64,000 nucleotides of DNA, taken from contig NZ_RJUD01000010.1 of the NCBI RefSeq assembly GCF_024343675.1, positions 1 to 64,000 on the forward strand, given 5' to 3'. The DNA comes from Lacihabitans sp. CS3-21 (GTDB lineage Bacteria; Bacteroidota; Bacteroidia; Cytophagales; Spirosomataceae). Position 1 is the first letter of the stretch, and each line of letters opens with the position of its first letter. Made by a program: the position numbers and the translations under genes. This document shows, piece after piece, positions 35,987 to 44,629 of this stretch. The notes beneath the pieces were generated by a model. It did no database searches. It was given only the letters and a program-made list of their open reading frames with translations, and was not told where the DNA came from.

Positions 35987-38639
35987 TATTAGATTTGTTT
36001 TCATCGTCGGAAGGCAGGTCTGGCAATTTTAATTCTTGCTCCGCTCGATCAGACTTTTCCTCTGTTTCAATCTCTAATTCTTCGTTGTTTTCTTCAATAT
36101 CTGCATTTACAATGTCCGATATTTCGTCTTCCTCGTCTCCTTCTTCCTCATCTATTTCTGGATTCAAGATTTTTATTTCAACAATCTTATCATAGACCAA
36201 TTTGTTTCCAAGAGCTTTCCAGCCTTTCACCTCAATCATCTCATCCACCTTGAAAAGCTGCGTTTCAACTTCGGATTTTCGTTGTTTCTTAAATTTTATT
36301 TCAATTCTTGGACGCTTCTCAAAGGAAGCCATCAAAAGCTCCGATCGGTTATGATCGGTGATAAACATAAATTTCTTATCCAGCGTAGAAGTTTCTATCA
36401 AGAAACGTTTGATGTGATAGTTTTTCTGGTCGCCGTCGTAATATATGCATGATATTGCTCTTTTTTCATCAAATTTAGAAATGGTATGTACTTGTCTTGG
36501 GTCATAATGGTTGGTTAATTCAAAATTAGTAAGCTCATATTCACCAGTTTTATAAATCACCAATATCTTGTCAGTGGCTCCAAAATTCCCCAAATACATG
36601 CCATGTTCATCCTTATTAATTCTTCCAAGGGTACTTGTGTACCAAATGTCCACACCACCCAAGGTAGATTTCCCCGCTGTTTTAAATGCAATCTTTCTAA
36701 CGGAGTATTTGGTGACTAAATTGCCCATGGCAGAGCGATTTTTAATCAACAATTCCGCAAAGTCGAAGTCAAATACCTTCTTTTTTGCGGTTGAGCTGGC
36801 CGTGAGATTTATGGTAACAATCTCAGCTTCGCCGTTTTCATTAGCAGAAAAATATAGAATTTTGGATCGAGGTGACCCCTTAGTAATATCATATTCTTTG
36901 TCACGCGTAATTCCTGTTACTGCGAAACGCTTAGCAAAAGTACGTCCAGTTTTGCCATCTAAGTATATGACATTGTATATTCTCCTTTCGTCGTTTTTAC
37001 GAAAAACCGAACACGAAATGATATCTTTACCGACAAATACCTTCTCTTGGATTTTAACCACTGAGAGTTTGCCATCAGCTCTGAATACTATTATATCGTC
37101 TATATCAGAGCATTCCATTACAAACTCATCCTTTTTAAGGCCATAACCCACAAATCCACTGGCTCTGTCTACATAAAGTTTTTGGTTGTTGGCTGCTACT
37201 ATGGCCGCTTGTACTTCGCCAAACTGCGTTATTTCAGTTCTTCGCTCTCTGCCTTTTCCATATTTTTTAATCAAATCATGGAAGAAATTTACCGTGTACC
37301 TTACGATGTTGTTGAGGTTGTCCTCCACTTCAAGCAGTTCTTCTTCAAGACGTTTCATCAAGTCATCTGCCTTGAAACCGTCGTATTTAGAAATTCTCTT
37401 GATTCTGATTTCAGTAAGTCTCAGAATATCTTCTTTGATGATTTCTCTATAAAAATCTTTCTTGAAGGGATCTAAGCCTTGGTCAATCGTGTCTATAACC
37501 GCATCAAAAGTTTCACATTCTTCAATGTCTCTATATATACGATTTTCAATGAATATTTTCTCTAAAGAGCTGTATAGGAGCTTCTCCATGAGCTCGGATT
37601 TTCGTATCTGAAGCTCTCTTTTGAGTAAAAATAAGGTTTGGTCCGTAGAACTTTTTAGGATTTCAGATACCCCTAAAAAACGTGGTTTTTGATCAATAAT
37701 GACCACCGCATTAGGCGATACCGACATTTCACAGTTGGTAAACGCATAAAGTGCATCTATGGTAATATCAGTAGAAGTGTTGGGAGCGAGATGAATGATG
37801 ATTTCCACATCTCTAGCTGTGTTATCTTCTACTTTTTTAATTTTAATCTTCCCTGTATCGTTTGCCTTGATAATAGACTCAATGATACTTCCGGTAGTTG
37901 TAGAGAAGGGGATTTCTGTTATTTTGAGTGTTTTTTTGTCTGCCTCAACAATTTTAGCCCTCATTTTTACCTTTCCTCCACGAGCCCCGTCGTTGTAATT
38001 GCTCACATCTACTTGGCCACCTGTTAGAAAGTCAGGATAAAGTACAAAGGGTTCTTTTTTGAGGTATTTTATTGAAGCGTTACAAAGTTCTATAAAATTG
38101 TGAGGCAAAATTTTAGTCGAAAGTCCAACTGCTATACCTTCAACGCCCATTTCCAAAACCAAAGGGAATTTAGCAGGAAGCGTCACGGGTTCACGCTTAC
38201 GACCATCATAAGACATCTGCCATTCTGTGGTGTCTTCATTGAAAAGCACCTCCAAGGCAAATTTCGAAAGTCTAACCTCGATATATCTTGGTGCTGCGGC
38301 AGAGTCGCCAGTCCTTATATCGCCCCAGTTTCCTTGTATATCAAGGAGTAATTCCTTTTGTCCAATGTTTACAATGGCATCTCCAATAGAGGCATCACCG
38401 TGCGGGTGAAATTGCATGGTAGAGCCAATAACATTAGCTACTTTATTGAAACGGCCATCGTCCATTTCTTTTAAAGCATGCAAAAGCCTCCTTTGCACGG
38501 GTTTTAGGCCATCTTCGCCTGCAGGAACGGCTCTTTCCAGAATTACATAAGAAGCATATTCAAGGAAATACTTCTCAAACATGTCATCAATTACTTCGTT
38601 TTGCTGGGTAGGGTCGTAGTTAGCAGTCTCGTCGCTCAT
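35949..38639 (-). CDS. Type IIA topoisomerase subunit A (DNA gyrase/topoisomerase IV)
   Basis: An 896-residue ATP-dependent topoisomerase A subunit that cleaves and rejoins DNA. It has GLKPVQRRLLHALKEM, HPHGDASIGDAIV, and the catalytic tyrosine Y119 in AAPRYIEVRLSK. A breakage-reunion core (to ~470) and a beta-pinwheel C-terminal domain follow. The C-terminal ~80 residues are a very acidic tail (DEEEGDEEDEISD and further). GyrA-box-like motifs are not obvious, which favours topoisomerase IV ParC over gyrase GyrA, but this cannot be settled by eye. The B subunit is not in the window. The stop overlaps the start of the next gene. A good promoter lies at 38668-38699. Confidence 0.92.
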   Translation of the reverse strand: MSDETANYDPTQQNEVIDDMFEKYFLEYASYVILERAVPAGEDGLKPVQRRLLHALKEMDDGRFNKVANVIGSTMQFHPHGDASIGDAIVNIGQKELLLDIQGNWGDIRTGDSAAAPRYIEVRLSKFALEVLFNEDTTEWQMSYDGRKREPVTLPAKFPLVLEMGVEGIAVGLSTKILPHNFIELCNASIKYLKKEPFVLYPDFLTGGQVDVSNYNDGARGGKVKMRAKIVEADKKTLKITEIPFSTTTGSIIESIIKANDTGKIKIKKVEDNTARDVEIIIHLAPNTSTDITIDALYAFTNCEMSVSPNAVVIIDQKPRFLGVSEILKSSTDQTLFLLKRELQIRKSELMEKLLYSSLEKIFIENRIYRDIEECETFDAVIDTIDQGLDPFKKDFYREIIKEDILRLTEIRIKRISKYDGFKADDLMKRLEEELLEVEDNLNNIVRYTVNFFHDLIKKYGKGRERRTEITQFGEVQAAIVAANNQKLYVDRASGFVGYGLKKDEFVMECSDIDDIIVFRADGKLSVVKIQEKVFVGKDIISCSVFRKNDERRIYNVIYLDGKTGRTFAKRFAVTGITRDKEYDITKGSPRSKILYFSANENGEAEIVTINLTASSTAKKKVFDFDFAELLIKNRSAMGNLVTKYSVRKIAFKTAGKSTLGGVDIWYTSTLGRINKDEHGMYLGNFGATDKILVIYKTGEYELTNFELTNHYDPRQVHTISKFDEKRAISCIYYDGDQKNYHIKRFLIETSTLDKKFMFITDHNRSELLMASFEKRPRIEIKFKKQRKSEVETQLFKVDEMIEVKGWKALGNKLVYDKIVEIKILNPEIDEEEGDEEDEISDIVNADIEENNEELEIETEEKSDRAEQELKLPDLPSDDENKSNNATQEGEQLGLF

Positions 38640-38667
38640 CTATTTCAAAAACTATATTCACTTTAGG

Positions 38668-38699
38668 CAAATATAGGGAAAATATAAATTTTTTTAAAG
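38668..38699 (-). promoter_or_regulatory. Promoter of the topoisomerase A gene
   Basis: On the minus strand CTTT (38699-38696) lies 20 bases before TATATTTG (38675-38668), an exact TAnnTTTG match. The ATG follows about 29 bases after. Confidence 0.5.
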
Positions 38700-38945
38700 T
38701 TATGCTGTTAAATTCGGAGAATCTTAGCAAAAATGGATGAAAAGTAAATCAATAGAATTTTTTTGTGATTGAAATTGAATATTAATTTCAAAACGTTGAT
38801 TTTTTTTTGTTTGTATAAATATACTGAAATTATCCAATCAATCTTTTTTATGTTATTTTATCACTTTTCCAATAATATTTTGTAAAATCAGAATAATCAG
38901 AATAAACTTTCTTCAAAATAGGGTAGGGCAAAATAAAATTAAGTT

Positions 38946-38975
38946 TTTAGGTTTTAATAAATCTCCTTATTTTTG
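38946..38975 (+). promoter_or_regulatory. Promoter of pfkA
   Basis: TATTTTTG at 38968-38975 exactly matches the -7 TAnnTTTG consensus, with a T-rich TTTTAG at 38945-38950 as a poor -33 element 17 bases upstream. The pfkA ATG is 31 bases downstream of the -7. Confidence 0.4.
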
Positions 38976-39006
38976 CCTTTAATCAAAATAAGCAGAAAAG
39001 TAATAG

Positions 39007-39981
39007 ATGAAAAAAATAGCGGTTTTTACTTCGGGTGGAGATGCTCCAGGAATGAACGCCTGCATAAGAGCAGTAGTGCGTGGAGCTATCTATCATGGAA
39101 TTGAGGTTTACGGTATTAGAAGAGGATATAATGGAATGATTTCTGGGGATATTTTTGAAATGACCTCCCAGTCAGTTAGTAATATAGTTCAAAGAGGTGG
39201 CACAGTTTTGAAATCGGCTCGTAGCAAAGAGTTTATGACACCTGAAGGCCGAAAAAAAGCCTATGAAAATTTGATGTCTAATGGCATTGAGGGTTTGGTG
39301 GCCATCGGTGGCAATGGAACTTTTACAGGAGCGGAGGTTTTTTACAATGAGTACCAGATTCCCACTGTTGGATGCCCTGGAACTATCGATAACGATTTGT
39401 ACGGCACAGACTACACCATTGGGTTTGATACAGCTGTAAATACCTCTTTGGAAGCGATTGACAAAATCAGAGATACAGCGGACTCTCACGATAGAATATT
39501 TTTTATAGAAGTAATGGGTAGAGACTCAGGCTATATCGCCATCCAGTCGGGTATTGGTGGTGGAGCAGAAATTGTTATGGTTCCAGAGACCCATACGCCT
39601 TTGAAAAAAGTTGTATCAACCCTAAAGGAGGGATGGACAAGGTCTAAATCATCTTCGATTGTGGTGGTGGCTGAAGGCGACGAGGAAGGTCACGCGGCTG
39701 AGATCGCCGAGAAAATAAAAGAGCAAGTGGGAGATAAACTGGATATCAGAGTAACGACACTTGGTCATATTCAAAGGGGTGGTTCTCCTACTGCTTATGA
39801 TAGAATTTTGGCTTCAAGAATGGGTCTTGCAGCTGTGGAAGGTTTGATGAAGGGTCATAAAAATGTGATGGCAGGTATTGTGAACAACGACTTGCTTTAC
39901 ACGCCATTTATAGATACCATCAAAAAACAAAAACCAATTCACGATGATTTGTTGAGAATGGTTCACATTCTAAGTATTTGA
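39007..39981 (+). CDS. pfkA: 6-phosphofructokinase, ATP-dependent
   Basis: A 324-residue glycolytic kinase phosphorylating fructose-6-phosphate. It has the ATP site KKIAVFTSGGDAPGMNACIR, the GIRRGYNGM loop, the catalytic segment GCPGTIDNDLYGTDYTIGFD, FIEVMGRDSGYIA and LGHIQRGGSPTAYDR. The glycine in the GGDAPGMN/GGNGT region is consistent with ATP rather than pyrophosphate as donor (GGNGTFTGA). Length matches bacterial PfkA. It has its own promoter, a terminator follows at 39996-40025, and it is monocistronic. Confidence 0.97.
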   Translation: MKKIAVFTSGGDAPGMNACIRAVVRGAIYHGIEVYGIRRGYNGMISGDIFEMTSQSVSNIVQRGGTVLKSARSKEFMTPEGRKKAYENLMSNGIEGLVAIGGNGTFTGAEVFYNEYQIPTVGCPGTIDNDLYGTDYTIGFDTAVNTSLEAIDKIRDTADSHDRIFFIEVMGRDSGYIAIQSGIGGGAEIVMVPETHTPLKKVVSTLKEGWTRSKSSSIVVVAEGDEEGHAAEIAEKIKEQVGDKLDIRVTTLGHIQRGGSPTAYDRILASRMGLAAVEGLMKGHKNVMAGIVNNDLLYTPFIDTIKKQKPIHDDLLRMVHILSI

Positions 39982-39995
39982 TATATCATATTTTA

Positions 39996-40025
39996 TAAAA
40001 AGGACCTTTCCAAAGGTCTTTTTTT
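39996..40025 (+). terminator. Terminator after pfkA
   Basis: GACCTT (40003-40008) pairs with AAGGTC (40013-40018) around TCCA, extended by A/T pairs and followed by a seven-T run. It lies between pfkA and the convergent YdcF-type gene and, having an A-run on the other side, may serve both. Confidence 0.65.
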
Positions 40026-40077
40026 AAATATTGTATTTAAGTATATTGCTAAATATTTAAATATAATCCATCAATAT

Positions 40078-40842
40078 TTAAATATAACCCATGAATTTGT
40101 AAACTACCATTCCAACGAGTTCATTTGCAATAGTTTCTGCATCACTAAGGGTGCCTGAAGAAGGAATTAGGTCTTGGAGTTTGAAATTGTAATTTCTGGA
40201 AATCGGACTAGTAGCATACCAATCGGCCTTTAGTTTTTCCTTTTCAAAGCAAGCCAAGGCTCTTTTAAGATGAAATGCCGAAGTTATTACCAAAACGGTT
40301 TTTTTGTAATTGGGCAGTAATTGCTTACTGAATTTAGCATTCTCATGTGTATTTATAGCTTTTTTTTCTTGAATAATATCTTCGGGATTTACACCAACTT
40401 TGATTAAAAAATCTCTGCTTTTATCGTTTTCGGTAGGAATCAAGGGGTCGATTTTATGAAAACCATCGCCTCCTGAGATCATGATTTTAGTGATTTTCTT
40501 GGCTTTATAAAGCTCAGCAGTTTGCCAAAGTCGATCGCTTTGAGGTCCCAAATGAATATTGTCACCCAAGCTTTTAGACTCATTGATTAATCCACCAGTC
40601 AAAACTATTCCGAATTCGTAGTTTTTTGAATTAACAATCTCATGGGTGGGGAATTCATACATCTTTAGCATATAATTAATTATGGCTGGGCATGAAAAAA
40701 TGTAAAGAATTACAAGAAAACCAATGGTCATGCGTTTATTTTTGGTACGGTTTTTAAGCGATAGGTTAAATAACGTAAGAATAAATAGTATTCCGATAGG
40801 TTTTAGAAGGAATGCAAGGGTTTTGGAAAGTACAAAAAACAT
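40078..40842 (-). CDS. YdcF/SanA-type DUF218 membrane protein
   Basis: A 254-residue protein with two N-terminal transmembrane segments (~5-25 and ~35-60) and a DUF218 domain (~78-235: FGIVLTGGLINES, ITKIMISGGDGF, DIIQEKKAINTHENAKF, VLVITSAFHLKRALACF, DAETIANELVGM). This architecture matches ElyC/YdcF/SanA-like proteins linked to envelope integrity; the enzymatic activity is unproved. It is single-gene, convergent with pfkA, and divergent from the thioredoxin-like gene that begins 63 bp away. The ATG at 40842 fits the start of the first hydrophobic segment. Confidence 0.87.
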   Translation of the reverse strand: MFFVLSKTLAFLLKPIGILFILTLFNLSLKNRTKNKRMTIGFLVILYIFSCPAIINYMLKMYEFPTHEIVNSKNYEFGIVLTGGLINESKSLGDNIHLGPQSDRLWQTAELYKAKKITKIMISGGDGFHKIDPLIPTENDKSRDFLIKVGVNPEDIIQEKKAINTHENAKFSKQLLPNYKKTVLVITSAFHLKRALACFEKEKLKADWYATSPISRNYNFKLQDLIPSSGTLSDAETIANELVGMVVYKFMGYI

Positions 40843-40882
40843 AATGAATTGTTAAATTATATAACCAAATTGGTTAATTTTT

Positions 40883-40890
40883 TAAATTTG
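40883..40890 (+). promoter_or_regulatory. -7 element for the first thioredoxin-like gene
   Basis: TAAATTTG exactly matches TAnnTTTG and lies 15 bases before the ATG at 40906. It supports that start and argues against the upstream in-frame ATG at 40849. No matching -33 element was found. Confidence 0.35.
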
Positions 40891-40905
40891 CAAAAAAATC
40901 ACTGT

Positions 40906-42336
40906 ATGAAAAAATTTGGCCTAATAGTTTTTGTTTTCTTCACAATTATCGCTTCAACTTTTGCCCAAGAAAAACCTGGCTACCACATTTCCGTTAAAAT
41001 GAATGGTGTTGAACCAGACAAGTTCGTTCATTTGGCCCATTATTATGGATACAATCAATATTTGAAGGTCGATTCTGCAAAAGTTGAAAATGGCGTTTTA
41101 CATTTTAAAGGTGCCGAACCTTTAAAAGGCGGAATTTATCTAATCGTATTATCTCCAGCAAAATATTATGATATTGTTGTGAGTGGAACTGAGGCCAATT
41201 TCACAGTGGAAGCTGATACCGCTGATTTTATAAAAAGTGTAAAGTTTACTGGCACTAAGGAAAATGAGATTCTTTTTGGCTATAGAAAATTTTTAGCTGA
41301 CAAATCAGAAACTGCTATGAGCATTCAAAAAGCCATGCAAACCCAACAAGACCCTGCTTCGGTTGAACTCAACAGAACAAAAATGAAGAATCTTCAAGAG
41401 GAGGTTTCTTCTTACATGAAAAATGCTGTAACCTTAAACGAAAATACCTTTGCAGGCAAAATAATAAAGGCCAATATGGAGCCCGAGTTGCCAAAGGAAG
41501 CACCGATATTACCAAATGGAAAGAGAGATTCTACCTATTTGTTTAATTTATACAAAAAGAAGTTTTTTGAGAATATTGATTTTTCTGATGAAAGAATGCT
41601 TCGTACGCCATTCATACAATCAAAAGTGGAGAAATACTTCAAGGATTTGGTGTATCAAGTGACAGACTCTATTAATGTGGACGCCGACAGGGTGCTAAAG
41701 CTTTCTAAAAAAAATAAAGAAGTGTACCGATATGTGCTTTGGATGGTCACCAATAAGTACGAAAACATAGATATCGTTGGACTTGATGGCGTTTTTGTTC
41801 ATTTGGCAGAAGACTATTATTTGAAAGATGCCGACTGGTTGGATAGCACTCAAAAGGCCAAATTTCAAGAAAGGGTGAATGTATTGAAGCCTATCATGAC
41901 TGGAAAAATTATGCCGACCTTAATATTATCGGATACCCTAGGTGTAGAACAAAATTTGGCCAATATTAAGGCCAAATATACTATTGTTTATTTTTATAGC
42001 CCTGATTGTGGTCATTGTAAAGACCACGCACCTGAGTTAGTTAAATATTACGAAGAAAACAAAAGCAAAGGAATTGAAGTGTTAAATGTCGCGGTGGATT
42101 ATGAACTTGATAAAATAAAGAAGTTTGTGAGTACTTATAAAACCGGCAAAATGAGAAACCTTTGGGATGCTAAAGGAAGATATGTTTTCAGAAATAAATT
42201 TGATATTTATTCTACTCCAACTAGTTATATTTTAGATAGTGAAAAGCGAATTCTTGGTAAAAGAATTCCTATAGAGGAATTCAATAAATTTATTGAGTTT
42301 CATGAGAAAAAATCAATGACACAAAAGAAATTATAA
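40906..42336 (+). CDS. Exported DUF4369/thioredoxin-fold protein, paralogue 1
   Basis: A 476-residue exported protein with a signal peptide ending STFAQ. The N-terminal DUF4369-like beta domain (~22-125) is followed by a helical DUF5106-like region (~130-330) and a C-terminal TlpA/ResA-type thioredoxin fold with the redox motif CGHC (YSPDCGHCKDHAPELVKYY, ~365-375) and the cis-proline segment YSTPTSYILDSEKRILGKRI. It probably acts as a periplasmic thiol reductase; the target is unknown. A start at 40849 would add 19 non-signal residues and overlap the promoter, so 40906 is chosen. A second copy follows, separated by a terminator. Confidence 0.86.
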   Translation: MKKFGLIVFVFFTIIASTFAQEKPGYHISVKMNGVEPDKFVHLAHYYGYNQYLKVDSAKVENGVLHFKGAEPLKGGIYLIVLSPAKYYDIVVSGTEANFTVEADTADFIKSVKFTGTKENEILFGYRKFLADKSETAMSIQKAMQTQQDPASVELNRTKMKNLQEEVSSYMKNAVTLNENTFAGKIIKANMEPELPKEAPILPNGKRDSTYLFNLYKKKFFENIDFSDERMLRTPFIQSKVEKYFKDLVYQVTDSINVDADRVLKLSKKNKEVYRYVLWMVTNKYENIDIVGLDGVFVHLAEDYYLKDADWLDSTQKAKFQERVNVLKPIMTGKIMPTLILSDTLGVEQNLANIKAKYTIVYFYSPDCGHCKDHAPELVKYYEENKSKGIEVLNVAVDYELDKIKKFVSTYKTGKMRNLWDAKGRYVFRNKFDIYSTPTSYILDSEKRILGKRIPIEEFNKFIEFHEKKSMTQKKL

Positions 42337-42340
42337 TTCA

Positions 42341-42365
42341 AAAGCCAGTAAATCTGGCTTTTTTT
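42341..42365 (+). terminator. Terminator between the tandem thioredoxin-like genes
   Basis: AAAGCCAG / CTGGCTTT (8 bp, loop TAAAT) followed by a T-run. It implies the second copy has its own promoter in the 90-bp gap. Confidence 0.8.
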
Positions 42366-42455
42366 ATAGGCCTCTTTTTATTTTAACATTTTATTAAATA
42401 CCTGTGGCACAAAACTTGAATAACTATTAATATTCAATATTAAGATAAATAAATA

Positions 42456-43898
42456 ATGGTTTTTAGATTTTGCCTTTTCCTTTTTATTATTTGTGCTTCA
42501 GTTTTAACGAATGCTCAAGATACATTTACATATGATATTAAAGTGAAATTTAAAGGAATTGAAACCTCCAAAAATGTACAATTGGCTCACTATTATGGTA
42601 ACGCACAGTTTCTTAAAGTAGATTCTGCCAAGGCTGAAAATGGCATCATCAGATTTAAAGGAACGCAAGGTTTACAAGGTGGAATGTATGTGATCGTACT
42701 ATCACCATCAGTATATTACGATTTTTTGATAAGCGGTACGGAGCCTCAAATAACCATAGAAGCAGATACTTCAGACTTTTTGAATACAGTGAAATTTACC
42801 GGTTCAAAAGAAAACGAAATATTGTACAATTATCGGAAATATTTGGCTGATAAAACCAAGGAAGCCATGGAAGTTCAGAAAGTATTGCGAACCAGTAAGG
42901 AGCCGTTGGTTCTGGATGAAAATAAGCGTAAAATGAAGGCAATGCAGGAAGAAGTAAATGCCTACATCAAAAATACTGTAAAAACGCATCAGGACACATT
43001 TGCTGGAAAAATCATAAAGATAAACATGGAGCCAGAGCTTCCCACAGAAGTTCCTTTATTGCCAAGCGGAAAGAAAGATTCCACTTTTATGTATAGAACC
43101 TACAAAAATAAATTCTTTGAAAATGTAGATTTTTCAGACGAAAGAATGCTGAGAACCCCATTTATTCAGAACAAAGTCGAGAAGTATTTTAAGGATTTGG
43201 TTTATCAGGTGACAGATTCAATAACTACAGATGCTGATAGGGTATTACGTTTAGCTCAAAAACACAAAGATGTTTACAGGTTTGTACTGTGGATGATGAG
43301 CAATAAATACGAAAATATTAATGTAATTGGCCTGGATGGAGTGTTTGTCCATTTGGCAGAAAACCATTACTTAAAAAATGCTGATTGGTTAGACGCCACT
43401 CAAAAGGCTAAGTTTCAAGAGAGAGTGGATATACTTAAACCGATTATTACGGGTAAGGTAATGCCACTGTTGATACTGCAAGACACTTTGGGCAGAGATG
43501 TAAATCTAATGGATATTAAGTCTAAATATACGCTTGTGTACTTCTACCGTTATGACTGCGGCCATTGTCAAGATCACGCACCAGACCTAATGAAATTTTA
43601 TGAAGAAAATAAAGATAAAGGTTTTGCTATTTATCATGCTGGAACTCATGAAACCGGCGATATGAAAGAGGAATTGGAAAAAACAAAAGGCTTTATTAAA
43701 AAATATAAAACCGAGAAACTAATCAATGTCTTAGACTTGAAACTTAGGTATGACTTCAGAAAAAGATATGATGTTTACAAAACTCCAACCATATTTCTGC
43801 TAGATAGTGAAAAACGAATACTGGCAAAGAGTATTCCCCTTGAAGATGTAAAAGGCTTTGTTGAATTTCATGAAAAGAAATTGGCGGCAAAAAAGTAA
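42456..43898 (+). CDS. Exported DUF4369/thioredoxin-fold protein, paralogue 2
   Basis: A 480-residue tandem duplicate of the preceding gene with the same order: signal peptide (ending TNAQD), DUF4369-like domain, helical middle and a thioredoxin fold. Long stretches are near-identical (DFSDERMLRTPFIQ, VEKYFKDLVYQVTDSI, LDGVFVHLAE). The redox site is again CGHC (YDCGHCQDHAPDLMKFY), but the following region differs. Paralogue 1 reads NVAVDYELDKIKKFVSTYK, while this copy has an insert around HAGTHETGDMKEELEKTKG before the shared helix. The pair has diverged at the part that normally shapes substrate specificity. No role can be assigned beyond redox activity. Confidence 0.85.
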   Translation: MVFRFCLFLFIICASVLTNAQDTFTYDIKVKFKGIETSKNVQLAHYYGNAQFLKVDSAKAENGIIRFKGTQGLQGGMYVIVLSPSVYYDFLISGTEPQITIEADTSDFLNTVKFTGSKENEILYNYRKYLADKTKEAMEVQKVLRTSKEPLVLDENKRKMKAMQEEVNAYIKNTVKTHQDTFAGKIIKINMEPELPTEVPLLPSGKKDSTFMYRTYKNKFFENVDFSDERMLRTPFIQNKVEKYFKDLVYQVTDSITTDADRVLRLAQKHKDVYRFVLWMMSNKYENINVIGLDGVFVHLAENHYLKNADWLDATQKAKFQERVDILKPIITGKVMPLLILQDTLGRDVNLMDIKSKYTLVYFYRYDCGHCQDHAPDLMKFYEENKDKGFAIYHAGTHETGDMKEELEKTKGFIKKYKTEKLINVLDLKLRYDFRKRYDVYKTPTIFLLDSEKRILAKSIPLEDVKGFVEFHEKKLAAKK

Positions 43899-44110
43899 GA
43901 GACTTAGTGACAGGTTCGACTTTTCTTTGGAAGGCATACTTGTTTTGCTGAGTATGTCGAATCCCAAATCTATTGGCAAAATTAGAGTATTATGCTGAAC
44001 GTCCCTTTATCAAGCTCATGGCGACGCTTTCACTAGCCCAAAAAGGCACATCGATTTTACTGAGCAGGCACGTTCAAATAACCAATTTCCTAGTAATCAA
44101 TAACCAGTCT

Positions 44111-44527
44111 CTACCCAACCAAATAACTTACAGCCAGTTCATATCCCTTTAATCCGAGGCCGCAAATGAGTCCTTTGCATTTGGGCGTAAGGTAAGAATG
44201 TTTTCTGAATTCTTCTCTGGCGTGTATGTTAGAAATGTGTACTTCTACAGCAGGGGTTTTTACGCCACCCAATGCATCAGCCAAGGCCACTGAAGTATGT
44301 GTGAGTCCGCCTGCGTTTAAGATTATACCATCATAACTGAAACCAATTTCATGGATTTTGTCAATAATTTCTCCTTCATGATTAGACTGAAAATACTCCA
44401 ATTCAATGGCTGGAAAAACAGTTTTTAATTCGCCGAAGTAATCTTCAAAACTCTTGCTTCCGTATATTTCTGGCTCACGTTTTCCTAAAAGATTGAGGTT
44501 GGGGCCGTTAATAATTATTATTTTCAT
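44111..44527 (-). CDS. aroQ: 3-dehydroquinate dehydratase, type II
   Basis: A 138-residue shikimate-pathway enzyme converting 3-dehydroquinate to 3-dehydroshikimate. It has IIINGPNLNLLGKREPEIYG with the catalytic Tyr, FQSNHEGEIIDKI, IILNAGGLTHTSVAL, and HISNIHAREEFRKHSYL with the catalytic His and Arg. The ATG at 44527 is used; a TTG at 44536 adds three residues. It is divergent from hemN, and the 44570-44616 inverted sequences would serve both promoters. Full length for a type II dodecamer subunit. Confidence 0.96.
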   Translation of the reverse strand: MKIIIINGPNLNLLGKREPEIYGSKSFEDYFGELKTVFPAIELEYFQSNHEGEIIDKIHEIGFSYDGIILNAGGLTHTSVALADALGGVKTPAVEVHISNIHAREEFRKHSYLTPKCKGLICGLGLKGYELAVSYLVG

Positions 44528-44605
44528 AAATGACAAAAAAACTTAAAAACTACATTATTATTCTCCGAGTGACAAATATCATAAAATATATCTGTTATGA
44601 TGAGA

Positions 44606-44613
44606 TATTTTTG
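44606..44613 (+). promoter_or_regulatory. -7 element for hemN
   Basis: TATTTTTG exactly matches TAnnTTTG. It lies 16 bases before the ATG at 44630 and inside the sequence that a start at the earlier in-frame codon (44597) would translate, favouring 44630. No good -33 match. Confidence 0.35.
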
Positions 44614-44629
44614 TCAAAAATTGATTGGA

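Larger units (their letters stand above)
38640..39006. other. Divergent topoisomerase/pfkA promoter region
   Basis: A 367-bp AT-rich stretch with no gene. It carries promoter-like elements for both flanking genes near its two ends (38668-38699 and 38946-38975). The middle 250 bp shows homopolymeric A/T tracts and nothing I recognise. Confidence 0.6.

Noticed and set aside
43899-44110. Possible tRNA or small RNA: TTCGAC...GTCGAA with internal CATACT/AGTATG
   Set aside because: No cloverleaf, no T-loop consensus in the right place and no CCA; short arms may occur by chance.
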